Part shown: in pieces, positions 1 to 6,959 of the stretch
Position numbering within the stretch: position 1 is the first letter of the stretch
Layout of the letters: each line of letters begins with the position of its first letter
Source of the DNA: Gammaproteobacteria bacterium
Lineage (GTDB): Bacteria > Pseudomonadota > Gammaproteobacteria > UBA9214
Direction of reading: 5' to 3'
DNA: 7,214 nt
NCBI GenBank assembly: GCA_030635865.1
Contig: DAOVYA010000069.1
Location: 1 to 7,214 of the forward strand
Translations under genes and position numbers: made by a program
Notes under the pieces: model-generated
Database searches by the model: none
What the model was told of the DNA's origin: nothing
Seen by the model: only the letters and a program-made list of their open reading frames with translations

Positions 1-687
1 GATATCGACGCCGTCCGGATTGTTAGATCCCACTTCATGCAGGGCCAGGATGTGCAGCACCACCAGTGCCAGCAACACGATCGGCACGGCAATCACGTGG
101 AATGCAAAGAAACGATTCAGGGTCGCATCGGCCACCACGAAATCACCACGTATCCACAGGGCCAGCGCATCACCAATACCTGGAATAGCACCGAACAGTG
201 AAATAATCACCTGGGCACCCCAGTAGGACATCTGGCCCCAGGGCAACAGGTAACCCATAAATGCCTCGGCCATCAGGGCAACATAGATAATCATGCCGAA
301 TATCCAGATCAACTCCCTGGGTTTCTTGAAGGAGCCGTAAACAAGCCCCCGGAACATATGCAGGTACACCACGATAAAAAACATCGAAGCGCCTGTTGAA
401 TGCATATAGCGGATCAACCAGCCCCAATTCACATCCCGCATGATGTATTCAACCGAATTAAAAGCGAGTTCAGCATCCGGTTTGTAATTCATCGTCAACC
501 AGATACCGGTCACTATCTGGAGAACCAGCACAAATAATGCCAGGGAACCGAAATAGTAGAGGAAGTTGAAATTTTTCGGGGCGTAGTAGCGAGCAAGGTG
601 TTCGTACCACATGCTGCTCAGCGGGAAACGTGCATCGATCCAGCCCAGCAGCCCTCCCTGCCACTTTTCAGTCGTATTACCAGCCAT
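1..687 (-). CDS. petB: cytochrome b subunit of the bc1 complex (partial, N-terminal 229 residues)
   Basis: This gene encodes the membrane cytochrome b of ubiquinol:cytochrome c reductase, which holds the two b hemes and the quinone sites. It is read from the ATG at 687-685 and stays open to position 1, so the C-terminal part, including the expected PEWY quinol-site motif, lies outside the window. The visible 229 residues contain the first transmembrane helix (about 43-65), the heme-ligand helix with H96 and H110 (RYMHSTG and VYLHMFRG), the Qo-side segment GYLLPWGQMSYWG (about 145-157), and the second heme-ligand helix with H197 and H212, followed by HEVGSNNPDG. Fourteen residues separate H197 and H212, one more than in mitochondrial and alphaproteobacterial cytochrome b. 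A strong Shine-Dalgarno sequence, GGGGAG (696-701), lies 8 nt upstream, inside petA, and the start overlaps the petA stop. It is transcribed with petA; petC is expected next but is not visible. Confidence 0.97.
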   Translation of the reverse strand, partial: MAGNTTEKWQGGLLGWIDARFPLSSMWYEHLARYYAPKNFNFLYYFGSLALFVLVLQIVTGIWLTMNYKPDAELAFNSVEYIMRDVNWGWLIRYMHSTGASMFFIVVYLHMFRGLVYGSFKKPRELIWIFGMIIYVALMAEAFMGYLLPWGQMSYWGAQVIISLFGAIPGIGDALALWIRGDFVVADATLNRFFAFHVIAVPIVLLALVVLHILALHEVGSNNPDGVDI

Positions 688-1280
688 TATGCAATCTCCC
701 CGTCATCGCCAATCAGGATCTCGTCATCGCTCAGGTAGCGGTGCGGTGGAACCGGGAGATTCGTTGGTGCAGGTACACCCGCATAGACACGGCCGGCAAG
801 ATCAAACTTCGAACCATGACAGGGACAGAAGAAACCACCTTTCCAGTCCTTCCCCAAGTCGGCCGGTGAGACATCCGGGCGGAAGGTCGGTGAGCAACCC
901 AGGTGGGTACAAATACCAACCAGGACGAGAATCTCCGGCCTGATTGAACGATATTCGTTCCGGGCATAGTCAGGCTGAATCGATTCAGCGGAGGCCGGGT
1001 CACTCACTGCACTATCCAGTGCAGACACCGTCTCCAGCATGGCAGCGGTGCGGTTTACGATCCAGACGGGCTTGCCACGCCACTTCACGCGGATCATCTG
1101 CCCTTCCTCGAGCTTGCTTATATCAGCGCGAACCGGTGCGCCGGCTGCGCGTGCCTTTGCGCTGGGCTGCATGGATGAAATAAAGGGTACCAGCACAAAA
1201 CCGGTCCCCACGGCCCCCACGGCTGTTGTCGCCAGGGTCAGGAACCGGCGCCGGCCGGGGTTGGCTGCATCGCCACTCAT
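687..1280 (-). CDS. petA: ubiquinol-cytochrome c reductase, Rieske iron-sulfur subunit
   Basis: This is the Rieske 2Fe-2S protein of the bc1 complex, which takes the first electron from ubiquinol and passes it to cytochrome c1 on the periplasmic side. The 197-residue length is normal for the bacterial subunit. The N-terminus has a twin-arginine motif (RRRFLT, residues 10-15) followed by a hydrophobic helix (about 16-36) that should stay as a membrane anchor after Tat export. The cluster-binding boxes are CTHLGC (124-129) and CPCHGS (152-157). By family knowledge C124, H126, C152 and H155 bind the cluster, and C129 and C154 form the disulfide. The residue two after S157, often a tyrosine that raises the redox potential, is F159. 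The start is supported by GGAG (1290-1293) 9 nt upstream. It is the first gene of the pet operon; its TAA shares one base with the petB ATG. Confidence 0.98.
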   Translation of the reverse strand: MSGDAANPGRRRFLTLATTAVGAVGTGFVLVPFISSMQPSAKARAAGAPVRADISKLEEGQMIRVKWRGKPVWIVNRTAAMLETVSALDSAVSDPASAESIQPDYARNEYRSIRPEILVLVGICTHLGCSPTFRPDVSPADLGKDWKGGFFCPCHGSKFDLAGRVYAGVPAPTNLPVPPHRYLSDDEILIGDDGEIA

Positions 1281-1366
1281 ACGGGCAATCTCCAGATTTG
1301 TTAATAGTTACAGTTACTTATAGTACATAATCGGCTTGGGGAAATACCGATACACAGATAAATAGA

Positions 1367-1382
1367 ATTAGAATATTCTAAT
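1367..1382. promoter_or_regulatory. 16-bp perfect palindrome, candidate operator for petAB
   Basis: ATTAGAATATTCTAAT is a perfect inverted repeat with no spacer. It sits about 90 bp upstream of the petA start in a strikingly AT-rich patch (about 1300-1390) and directly downstream of a TATAAT box read toward petA, where transcription would begin. This is the usual place for a repressor site. The half-site TTAGAAT recalls Fur-family boxes (Irr or PerR type), but those have a spacer between halves, so no regulator can be named. The palindrome is seen directly; the operator role is inferred. Confidence 0.45.
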
Positions 1383-1384
1383 AT

Positions 1385-1390
1385 ATTATA
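1385..1390 (-). promoter_or_regulatory. candidate -10 box of the petA promoter
   Basis: On the minus strand this reads TATAAT, an exact sigma-70 -10 consensus, about 105 bp upstream of the petA start and pointing toward it. No good -35 hexamer is present at 16-18 bp spacing (the 17-bp position reads CTATGC), so the promoter would need an activator or have another geometry. A TTGACC at 1435-1440 is too far away to pair with it. The match could be chance in AT-rich DNA. Confidence 0.35.
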
Positions 1391-1552
1391 TGTGCCCCAC
1401 AAGAACCGCATAGGATGGTCTAACTACCCGATGAGGTCAAGGGCTGTGCGAAAAAATCACGTCGATTTGTAATGCACTGGATGCCCCCCCCTGGTGCCGG
1501 TTTGGATGACTCAATCCTGCCACTCCTGATCGTGGGGCAACCCCTGAAGACG

Positions 1553-2311
1553 TTATACCGGGTTGTCCACATCAATAAATGCATGCCGGATACCGAACTT
1601 CCCGGCCAGATGTTCGCCAAGGGCCCTGGCACCGTAACGCTCTGTCGCATGATGACCGGCGGCAAAATAATGCATACCGCACTCACGTGCGACATGTACG
1701 GTCTGCTCGGAGATCTCCCCGCTGATAAACGCATCCAGTCCCAGTTCTACAGCCGCCTCGATATAGGACTGCGCCGCACCCGTGCACCAGCCCAGCGTCT
1801 TGATAGCCTGCTGAGAACCCGGAATATAGAGTGGTTCCCTGCCAAGCCGCCGGGCTAGATGATCTGCCAGTGCCGCACCATCGAGGGGCGTTGGCAACAC
1901 GCCATGTTGCCCGAGTTGCATGCCCCCGTCATCACCAAATGTCCCGGCTGTTTCAAACCCCAACACCCGTGCAAGCTGCGCGTTATTACCGAACTCCGGG
2001 TGTGCATCCAGCGGCAAATGATAGGCAAGCAAACTGGTGTCCGTACCTAAAAGCCGTTGCAAGCGACTGCGCTTCATACCGATGATACGTGCATCTTCTC
2101 CCTTCCAGAAATATCCGTGATGTACCAACAATGCATCGGCACCGGCCTCTATTGCGGCCTCAACCAGGTCCATGCTGGCGGTGACACCGGTAACCAGCAG
2201 TTCAACCTCGTCCCGTCCCTCGACCTGAAGACCATTTGGACAATAATCCTGAAACTTTTCCACAGACAACAACGTATCCGTATAATCAGCCAGCGCCTTC
2301 AGGGTTATCAT
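1553..2311 (-). CDS. Nif3/YbgI-family dinuclear metal-binding protein
   Basis: This 252-residue protein belongs to the Nif3-like (YbgI, DUF34) family, often labelled 'GTP cyclohydrolase 1 type 2 homolog'. Its true reaction is not firmly established, so none is claimed. The metal-site pattern is complete: HHG at 64-66 (H64, H65), LPLDAHP around D102, and AGHHATERYG near the C-terminus with H220 and E224, matching the two-metal site known from E. coli YbgI. The length is close to E. coli YbgI (247). It is probably a cytoplasmic, ring-forming protein, since no signal peptide or membrane helix is seen. The start is supported by AGGAAG (2319-2324) 7 nt upstream of the ATG. It is divergent from the protease gene; 272 bp separate its stop from petA, and no clear terminator is visible there. 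In relatives this gene also sits beside algW. Confidence 0.93.
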   Translation of the reverse strand: MITLKALADYTDTLLSVEKFQDYCPNGLQVEGRDEVELLVTGVTASMDLVEAAIEAGADALLVHHGYFWKGEDARIIGMKRSRLQRLLGTDTSLLAYHLPLDAHPEFGNNAQLARVLGFETAGTFGDDGGMQLGQHGVLPTPLDGAALADHLARRLGREPLYIPGSQQAIKTLGWCTGAAQSYIEAAVELGLDAFISGEISEQTVHVARECGMHYFAAGHHATERYGARALGEHLAGKFGIRHAFIDVDNPV

Positions 2312-2402
2312 GTCTTCACTTCCTGTTAAGGTATCAGGGAATCAATCAGCTGTTTTTTTATTGCAACGTACAGATATTTCAGGACAACAGGGTATCCCGT
2401 CC

Positions 2403-3602
2403 ATGCAAATACGCAACTTCTTTTCCTTCCTGCTACAGACGATTATGGCCGGGCTGGCCGCTGCTTTTCTGTATATCCTGCTGGTTGAGCCGAATTTACT
2501 GGAAAAAGGTACCAACGTTGTCGAGTTCCGGGAATCAAGTACGCAGGAAACGGCAGCAGTTAATTCCGCTGCCAATAGTGAAAGCCCGGGGGGCCGGGTG
2601 GGGCCTGTTTCCTATGCGGATGCCGTTGCACACGCCGCACCGGCCGTGGTTAACGTGCACACCGCCAAAATCATTACCCGTCAAATCCACCCGCTGCTGA
2701 ATGACCCGATCTTCAAGCATTTCTTTGGCGAACGTTTCAGGAACACCCGCAAGGAAATCGAAACCAGTCTGGGTTCCGGGGTACTGATCAGCGAGCAGGG
2801 ATACATACTCACAAACAACCACGTAATTACCGGCGCGGTTGAGATCCAGGTACTGCTGGCCGACGGACGCACGGCCCAGGCAAGTATCGTGGGCACCGAC
2901 GTGGATACCGACCTTGCTGTATTGCATATTGAAGCCGACAGCCTGCCAACCATTGTCATCGGTGATTCAAACAGCTTGCGTGTTGGCGATATTTCCCTTG
3001 CTATCGGCAATCCGTTTGGTGTGGGTCAAACCGTTACCATGGGGATCATCAGTGCAACCGGGAGAGATCACCTTGGTATCACGACCTATGAAGATTTTAT
3101 CCAGACGGATGCCGCTATCAACCCTGGCAATTCAGGCGGCGCGCTCATCAATGCACGCGGCGAACTGATTGGCATCAACTCGGCCATTTTCAGCCGCTCC
3201 GGTGGCTCGCAGGGAATCGGCTTTGCCATCCCCATCAGCCTGGCCAAGGGTGTGATGAAGCAGATTATCGAACAGGGTTACGTGGTACGCGGCTGGCTGG
3301 GTATCGAGGCGCAGGACCTGACACCACGGCTGGCGGAGGCATTCAACCTGCCAACCACCGAGGGTGTACTTATATCCGGCGTCCTGCGCAACGGACCCGC
3401 TGATACCGCCGGCATGCTGCCTGGCGACATCGTCACATCCATTAACAACAAACAGGTGACCAGTTCCAGTGAAGCCATGAAAATTATTTCCCTACAGCAA
3501 CCCGGCACGGTAATTTCACTGGGTGTTATCCGTGAAGGCGAGTCTCTCACCATCAAGTCAAAGGTAAACAGACGCCCGGAAAGAACCACGCCGCAGGGTT
3601 AA
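2403..3602 (+). CDS. algW: DegS/AlgW-type membrane-anchored serine endoprotease
   Basis: This is an HtrA-family trypsin-like protease of the DegS/AlgW type, which by family knowledge cleaves the periplasmic part of the anti-sigma factor RseA/MucA when envelope proteins are misfolded and so releases the RpoE/AlgU sigma factor. The 399 residues show an N-terminal membrane anchor (about 5-28) with no signal-peptidase site obvious, a protease domain (about 68-285) with catalytic H140 (TNNHVI), D170 (DTDLAVL) and S244 (PGNSGGA), and a single PDZ domain (about 295-388) beginning RGWLGI. One PDZ plus an anchor separates it from soluble two-PDZ DegP/DegQ. The ATG at 2403 is preferred because it puts the anchor at the N-terminus. 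An in-frame ATG at 2310 would add 31 residues and overlap the nif3 start codon. Neither start has a strong ribosome site. Its stop overlaps the hisC stop. The symbol algW follows the Pseudomonas neighbourhood; degS is an equal choice. Confidence 0.93.
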   Translation: MQIRNFFSFLLQTIMAGLAAAFLYILLVEPNLLEKGTNVVEFRESSTQETAAVNSAANSESPGGRVGPVSYADAVAHAAPAVVNVHTAKIITRQIHPLLNDPIFKHFFGERFRNTRKEIETSLGSGVLISEQGYILTNNHVITGAVEIQVLLADGRTAQASIVGTDVDTDLAVLHIEADSLPTIVIGDSNSLRVGDISLAIGNPFGVGQTVTMGIISATGRDHLGITTYEDFIQTDAAINPGNSGGALINARGELIGINSAIFSRSGGSQGIGFAIPISLAKGVMKQIIEQGYVVRGWLGIEAQDLTPRLAEAFNLPTTEGVLISGVLRNGPADTAGMLPGDIVTSINNKQVTSSSEAMKIISLQQPGTVISLGVIREGESLTIKSKVNRRPERTTPQG

Positions 3603-4681
3603 AGCTGCTGCTCCAGTGCCGCAAGAAAGGTCTTGTTCTCCTCGGGCAACCCAACGGTCACACGCAAACAGTCCCTCAAGGCATCCGCTGATCCGTGCAG
3701 GTTCTTGACCAGGATCCCCGCCTGCTGCAGGCCCCGGTAGATAGTATCTGCACTTCCTGGCGGTGCCCGGAAGAGGATAAAGTTTGCTTCGCTCGGGTAT
3801 ACGGCCAGGGAAGACATCCCTTGCAGTCCGGCAAGCAGCCCGGCGCGCGCATCACATATCTTCCGTGCCTGTTCGTCAAAAACCTGCTTGTGCTGCACCG
3901 CAAAACAACCCGTCACCTGGTTTAACGTGCCAAGGTTATAAGGCAACCGGGTCTTGTCGATCTGTTCAAGCCACTCACGCGAACCGGCGAGCAGACCAAG
4001 ACGCAGCCCTGCAAGCCCCATCTTGGAAACCGTTCGCAGCACCAGCAGGTTGTCATTTTTCTGCAGTTGCGACATAAAACTGGCATCGGTAAACGGTGCA
4101 TAGGCCTCATCCACCACGACGAGTCCATCTGCTGCCAGGAGGATGGCATTAATCGCCTCGGCATCAAACAGGTTCCCGGTTGGATTGTTCGGGTAGGCGA
4201 GAAACGTCACTGCCGGTTGCTGCCGTGTAATTGCAGTCAGCATGGCATCGGCGTCCAGTGAAAAGTCCTGCTGCAACGGTATTGAAACAAACGCCAGGCC
4301 GGCAACCGCTGCAATCTGCCGATACATAACAAAGGTCGGCTCCGGTGCCAGCACACTTCGGCCCGGTGCAGCTACCGTCTGAACAATCATCTGGATCAGT
4401 TCGTCCGAGCCGTTACCGAGTATCACACTGGCAGAATCGGGTACCGACATGGCGCTGCGCATGGCAACCTGCAACGCCTTCGCCGACGGATCGGGATAAC
4501 GATTCAGTTCTACCGCCTTGAGCTCCTCGAGCCATGCATCACGCAGGCTGTCCGGCCACGGCCACGGGTTTTCCATGGCATCGAGCTTGATCAGGTCACC
4601 GGCAACCGGTACATGGTAGGCCCCGAGCGCCCTGATTTCGGCACGTACCAGTTTTTTTACCCTGTCATTTGCTGAAGTCAT
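3599..4681 (-). CDS. hisC: histidinol-phosphate aminotransferase
   Basis: HisC is a PLP-dependent class I/II aminotransferase that converts imidazole acetol phosphate plus glutamate to histidinol phosphate in histidine synthesis. The 360 residues carry the family marks in order: LDAMENPWPWP near the N-terminus (33-43, substrate-side region), GNGSDE (89-94, cofactor phosphate region), YPNNPTG (163-169), DEAYAPF (D191 and Y194, contacting the cofactor ring), and SKMGLAGLRLG with K220 as the Schiff-base lysine. Length is normal. The start fits homologs that begin close to 'RAEIRALGAYHVP', but no Shine-Dalgarno sequence is visible upstream. It is the last his gene of the cluster and is separated from hisD by a 185-bp gap filled by a long inverted repeat that begins 26 bp from its start codon. 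At its end it runs into algW head-on, with overlapping stop codons. Confidence 0.97.
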   Translation of the reverse strand: MTSANDRVKKLVRAEIRALGAYHVPVAGDLIKLDAMENPWPWPDSLRDAWLEELKAVELNRYPDPSAKALQVAMRSAMSVPDSASVILGNGSDELIQMIVQTVAAPGRSVLAPEPTFVMYRQIAAVAGLAFVSIPLQQDFSLDADAMLTAITRQQPAVTFLAYPNNPTGNLFDAEAINAILLAADGLVVVDEAYAPFTDASFMSQLQKNDNLLVLRTVSKMGLAGLRLGLLAGSREWLEQIDKTRLPYNLGTLNQVTGCFAVQHKQVFDEQARKICDARAGLLAGLQGMSSLAVYPSEANFILFRAPPGSADTIYRGLQQAGILVKNLHGSADALRDCLRVTVGLPEENKTFLAALEQQL

Positions 4682-4706
4682 AAACTGTTTTCAGATAAAA
4701 AGACAA

Positions 4707-4832
4707 TCTCGCGCAAAGCCGCCAAGACGCAAAGAAAAAACCAAAAATACTTCTACCACAGAGCTCACAGAGTATGTAGAGGCTTCAAGAACATTTTCTT
4801 CTTTCTTGGCGCCTTTGCGGCTTTGCGCGAGA
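4707..4832. repeat. 126-bp long inverted repeat (MITE-like) between hisD and hisC
   Basis: The outer arms are perfect 16-bp inverted copies, TCTCGCGCAAAGCCGC at 4707-4722 and its reverse complement at 4817-4832. The match continues inward for about 15 more bases with three mismatches (AAGACGCAAAGAAA against AAGGCGCCAAGAAA), giving a stem of about 31 bp. The central part contains ACCACAGAGCTCACAGAG (4756-4773), an internally repetitive purine/CACAGAG tract. No open reading frame or transposase is inside. Both the 'CGCAAAG' and the 'CACAGAG' motifs recall short intergenic repeats common in environmental bacterial genomes; that is memory, not a search. It could form a large hairpin in the his transcript. 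A fragment of the same arm occurs at 7009-7024. Confidence 0.85.
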
Positions 4833-4866
4833 AATTACAGCCTGCAGGTATTGCCACACCAGTCGG

Positions 4867-6174
4867 TTAATCATCATCTCGTATCCGTACTTCCGCAGAC
4901 CGCGCATGCGCGGTCAGTCCTTCGCCGTGCGCAAGTACTGCCGCTGTCTTGCCCAGGGTGCTTGCACCCTGCGCAGAACACTGGATCAGGCTCGAGCGCT
5001 TCTGAAAGTCATACACACCCAGTGGTGATGAAAACCGTGCCGTGCGCGAGGTTGGCAGCACATGGTTGGGACCTGCGCAATAATCACCGAGCACTTCGGC
5101 GGTATAGCGTCCCATGAAAATGGCACCGGCATGGCGTATGCGTGATGCCATTGCCTGCGGGTCCTCGACTGACAACTCGAGATGCTCGGGAGCAATATCA
5201 TTTGCGATCCCGACAGCCTCATCCAGATCACGCACCTGTATCAAGGCACCCTGATCTTTCAATGACGCGCGGATGATCTCCGCACGCGGCATTTCCGGCA
5301 GCAGCCGCTTGATGCTTGCTTCCACCCGGTCAAGAAAATCGCCGTCCGGGCTAACCAGGATTGCCTGGGCATCTTCATCATGTTCTGCCTGCGAAAACAG
5401 GTCGACTGCAATCCAGTCAGGATCGGTCTTGCCATCACAGACCACCAGGATCTCGGATGGCCCGGCAATCATGTCAATTCCGACCTTGCCGAACACCATG
5501 CGCTTGGCCGTTGCCACGTAGGCATTTCCAGGGCCAACGATCTTGTCAACAAAGGGGATGGTTTTCGTTCCATAGGCCAGCGCCGCCACTGCCTGGGCAC
5601 CACCAACGGCAAATACCCGGTCAACCCCGGCAATGCTGGCCGCTGCCAATACCATCTGATTGTGTTTACCTTCCGGGGTTGGCACCACCATAACGAGCTC
5701 ACCAACACCCGCCACCCTGGCAGGTATCGCGTTCATCAGTACTGACGAAGGATAGGCTGCCTTGCCGCCGGGCACATACAAACCGACGCGGTCCATGGGT
5801 GTCACCTGCTGGCCCAATACTGTCCCGTCTGCCTCGGTATAGGACCAGGACTCGAGTTTCTGGTGCCCGGCATAGGCACGCACCCGTTCCGCTGCCAGTT
5901 CCAGTGCGGCACGTTGTTCACCGTCAATTGCAGACACGGCATCGCGACAATCATCCAGCGAAATTTCAAAACCACCGGCATCAGTGACCGACCAATGATC
6001 AAAACGAGCGGTATATTCAAGCAGTGCCGCATCACCACGACTACGAACATCGTTAATGATGTCACGCACCACGGACTCCAGCGCCGGATCAGCAGACTGC
6101 TCCCAGGCAAGCAGACGTTTCAACTCTGCGCGAAACGTGGCATCTTCGCTGTTTAGACGGGTAATTTCAGACAT
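4867..6174 (-). CDS. hisD: histidinol dehydrogenase
   Basis: HisD is the zinc- and NAD-dependent enzyme that oxidises L-histidinol twice to L-histidine, the last steps of the pathway. The 435 residues match the family's usual length. Visible landmarks are [15 protein letters not shown] (133-147), the NAD-region [12 protein letters not shown] (213-224), and AGPSEILVV (237-245). The zinc ligands expected from E. coli HisD (Q259, H262, D360, H419) correspond to Q262 and H265 in [11 protein letters not shown]364 in [11 protein letters not shown] and H423 in [14 protein letters not shown]. The catalytic pair is E330-H331 in APEHLEL. All are intact. The ATG at 6174 gives a normal N-terminus, but no clear Shine-Dalgarno sequence precedes it. 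It lies 144 bp downstream of hisG and 185 bp upstream of hisC, unusually loose for an operon, with a palindromic repeat in each gap. Confidence 0.98.
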   Translation of the reverse strand: MSEITRLNSEDATFRAELKRLLAWEQSADPALESVVRDIINDVRSRGDAALLEYTARFDHWSVTDAGGFEISLDDCRDAVSAIDGEQRAALELAAERVRAYAGHQKLESWSYTEADGTVLGQQVTPMDRVGLYVPGGKAAYPSSVLMNAIPARVAGVGELVMVVPTPEGKHNQMVLAAASIAGVDRVFAVGGAQAVAALAYGTKTIPFVDKIVGPGNAYVATAKRMVFGKVGIDMIAGPSEILVVCDGKTDPDWIAVDLFSQAEHDEDAQAILVSPDGDFLDRVEASIKRLLPEMPRAEIIRASLKDQGALIQVRDLDEAVGIANDIAPEHLELSVEDPQAMASRIRHAGAIFMGRYTAEVLGDYCAGPNHVLPTSRTARFSSPLGVYDFQKRSSLIQCSAQGASTLGKTAAVLAHGEGLTAHARSAEVRIRDDD

Positions 6175-6213
6175 AGTATTCAGGAAATAAAACCCTAATT
6201 GTTAAATCCGTTT

Positions 6214-6277
6214 GTCGTAGGACCGGCGCCCCCGCCGGGAACGGCAAGAATTCCCCGCGAGGCGCGGGTCCTGCGAC
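6214..6277. repeat. REP-like multi-hairpin palindrome between hisG and hisD
   Basis: An outer inverted repeat (GTCGTAGGACC at 6214-6224, GGTCCTGCGAC at 6267-6277, one mismatch that would be a G-U pair in RNA) encloses two perfect GC hairpins: CCGGCG-CCCC-CGCCGG (6223-6238) and CCCGCG-AGG-CGCGGG (6254-6268). The inner hairpins share two bases each with the outer stem, so the folds partly compete. A GAATTC palindrome (6248-6253) sits between them. The GTAGGA...TCCTGCGAC ends look like the 'GTAGGAGC' class of short extragenic repeats known in Pseudomonas- and Xanthomonas-type genomes. There is no T-run after it on the his strand, so it is not a normal intrinsic terminator, though it could attenuate or stabilise the hisG transcript. 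Confidence 0.8.
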
Positions 6278-6318
6278 GAGAAGCATGCAGTAACGTCTCC
6301 AGCTATGAACAAACCGGC

Positions 6319-6951
6319 CTAACGATCACAGGCGGCTTTCAATCTGGCGATGAACCCGGTAATCCGCGCATGCTTCATCTTCATGGAAGCCTTGTTGACC
6401 ACCAATCTTGAACTGATATCCGCAATATGTTCCAGTGGCGCCAGGCCGTTGGCCTTCAGGGTATTACCGGTATCCACGACATCAACAATGTAGTCAGCCA
6501 GGCCGACCAGCGGGGCAAGCTCCATGGATCCATACAGCTTGATAATCTCGACCTGCTCCTGTCGATCGGCATAAAAACGTTGCGTGCTCTTCACATACTT
6601 GGTTGCGATCCGCAGCCTTTTTCCTTTTATTTCGCGCCCCAGGGGCCCAGCCACCATCAAGCGGCAGCATGCTATTTTAAGATCCAGTGGTTCATACAGG
6701 CCCCTGCCACCGTGCTCCATCAACACATCCTTGCCGGCCACACCAACATCCGCGGCACCGTAGCCGACGTAGGTCGGCACATCCGCAGCCCGGATAATCA
6801 CCAGTTTGACGTCATCCTGGTTGGTATCGAGAATCAGCTTCCGACTGGTCTCGGGATCATCGACCGGTGTGATACCGGCTTGCTCAAGCAGTGGCAGGGT
6901 CTCCTCGAAAATCCGGCCCTTTGACAGGGCAATTGTCAGTGAGTCATTCAT
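6319..6951 (-). CDS. hisG: ATP phosphoribosyltransferase, short form (catalytic subunit)
   Basis: HisG catalyses the first committed step of histidine synthesis, joining ATP and PRPP to give phosphoribosyl-ATP. At 210 residues this is the short form: it has the two-lobed catalytic domain but lacks the roughly 80-residue C-terminal regulatory domain that binds histidine in the long form. Visible motifs are [16 protein letters not shown] at the N-terminus, [10 protein letters not shown] (68-77), [13 protein letters not shown] (141-153) and the PRPP-binding loop [12 protein letters not shown] (159-170). By family knowledge short HisG works with HisZ, a HisRS-like regulatory subunit; hisZ is not in this window. 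The start at 6951 fits the family N-terminus. No Shine-Dalgarno sequence is seen; a small hairpin lies just upstream. It is the first his gene visible; the next upstream gene (often murA in relatives) is not in view. Confidence 0.97.
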   Translation of the reverse strand: MNDSLTIALSKGRIFEETLPLLEQAGITPVDDPETSRKLILDTNQDDVKLVIIRAADVPTYVGYGAADVGVAGKDVLMEHGGRGLYEPLDLKIACCRLMVAGPLGREIKGKRLRIATKYVKSTQRFYADRQEQVEIIKLYGSMELAPLVGLADYIVDVVDTGNTLKANGLAPLEHIADISSRLVVNKASMKMKHARITGFIARLKAACDR

Positions 6952-6959
6952 AGACGACG

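Noticed and set aside
1410..1440. TTGACC...TCCTAT as a second petA promoter
   Set aside because: The spacer is 19 bp and the -10 match is modest; not supportable beyond chance.
1534..1544. GGGG-CAA-CCCC hairpin just after nif3 as a terminator
   Set aside because: Stem of only 4 bp with no following T-run on the nif3 strand; too weak.
1472..1858. 128-codon open frame on the plus strand
   Set aside because: It is antisense to the clearly real nif3 gene for most of its length and has no recognisable motifs.
2312..2402. Promoters for nif3 and the protease in the divergent gap
   Set aside because: A T-run and TTGCAA are present, but no pair of -35 and -10 boxes at acceptable spacing was found in either direction. 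Promoters must be near here but cannot be placed.
2236..2700. 154-codon open frame on the plus strand
   Set aside because: Overlaps the start regions of both nif3 and the protease in another frame; no protein features.
5380..5745. 121-codon open frame on the plus strand
   Set aside because: Antisense to hisD, which has all its catalytic and zinc residues in the opposite frame.
6427..6924. 165-codon open frame on the plus strand
   Set aside because: Antisense shadow of hisG, whose motifs are complete; no family resemblance of its own.
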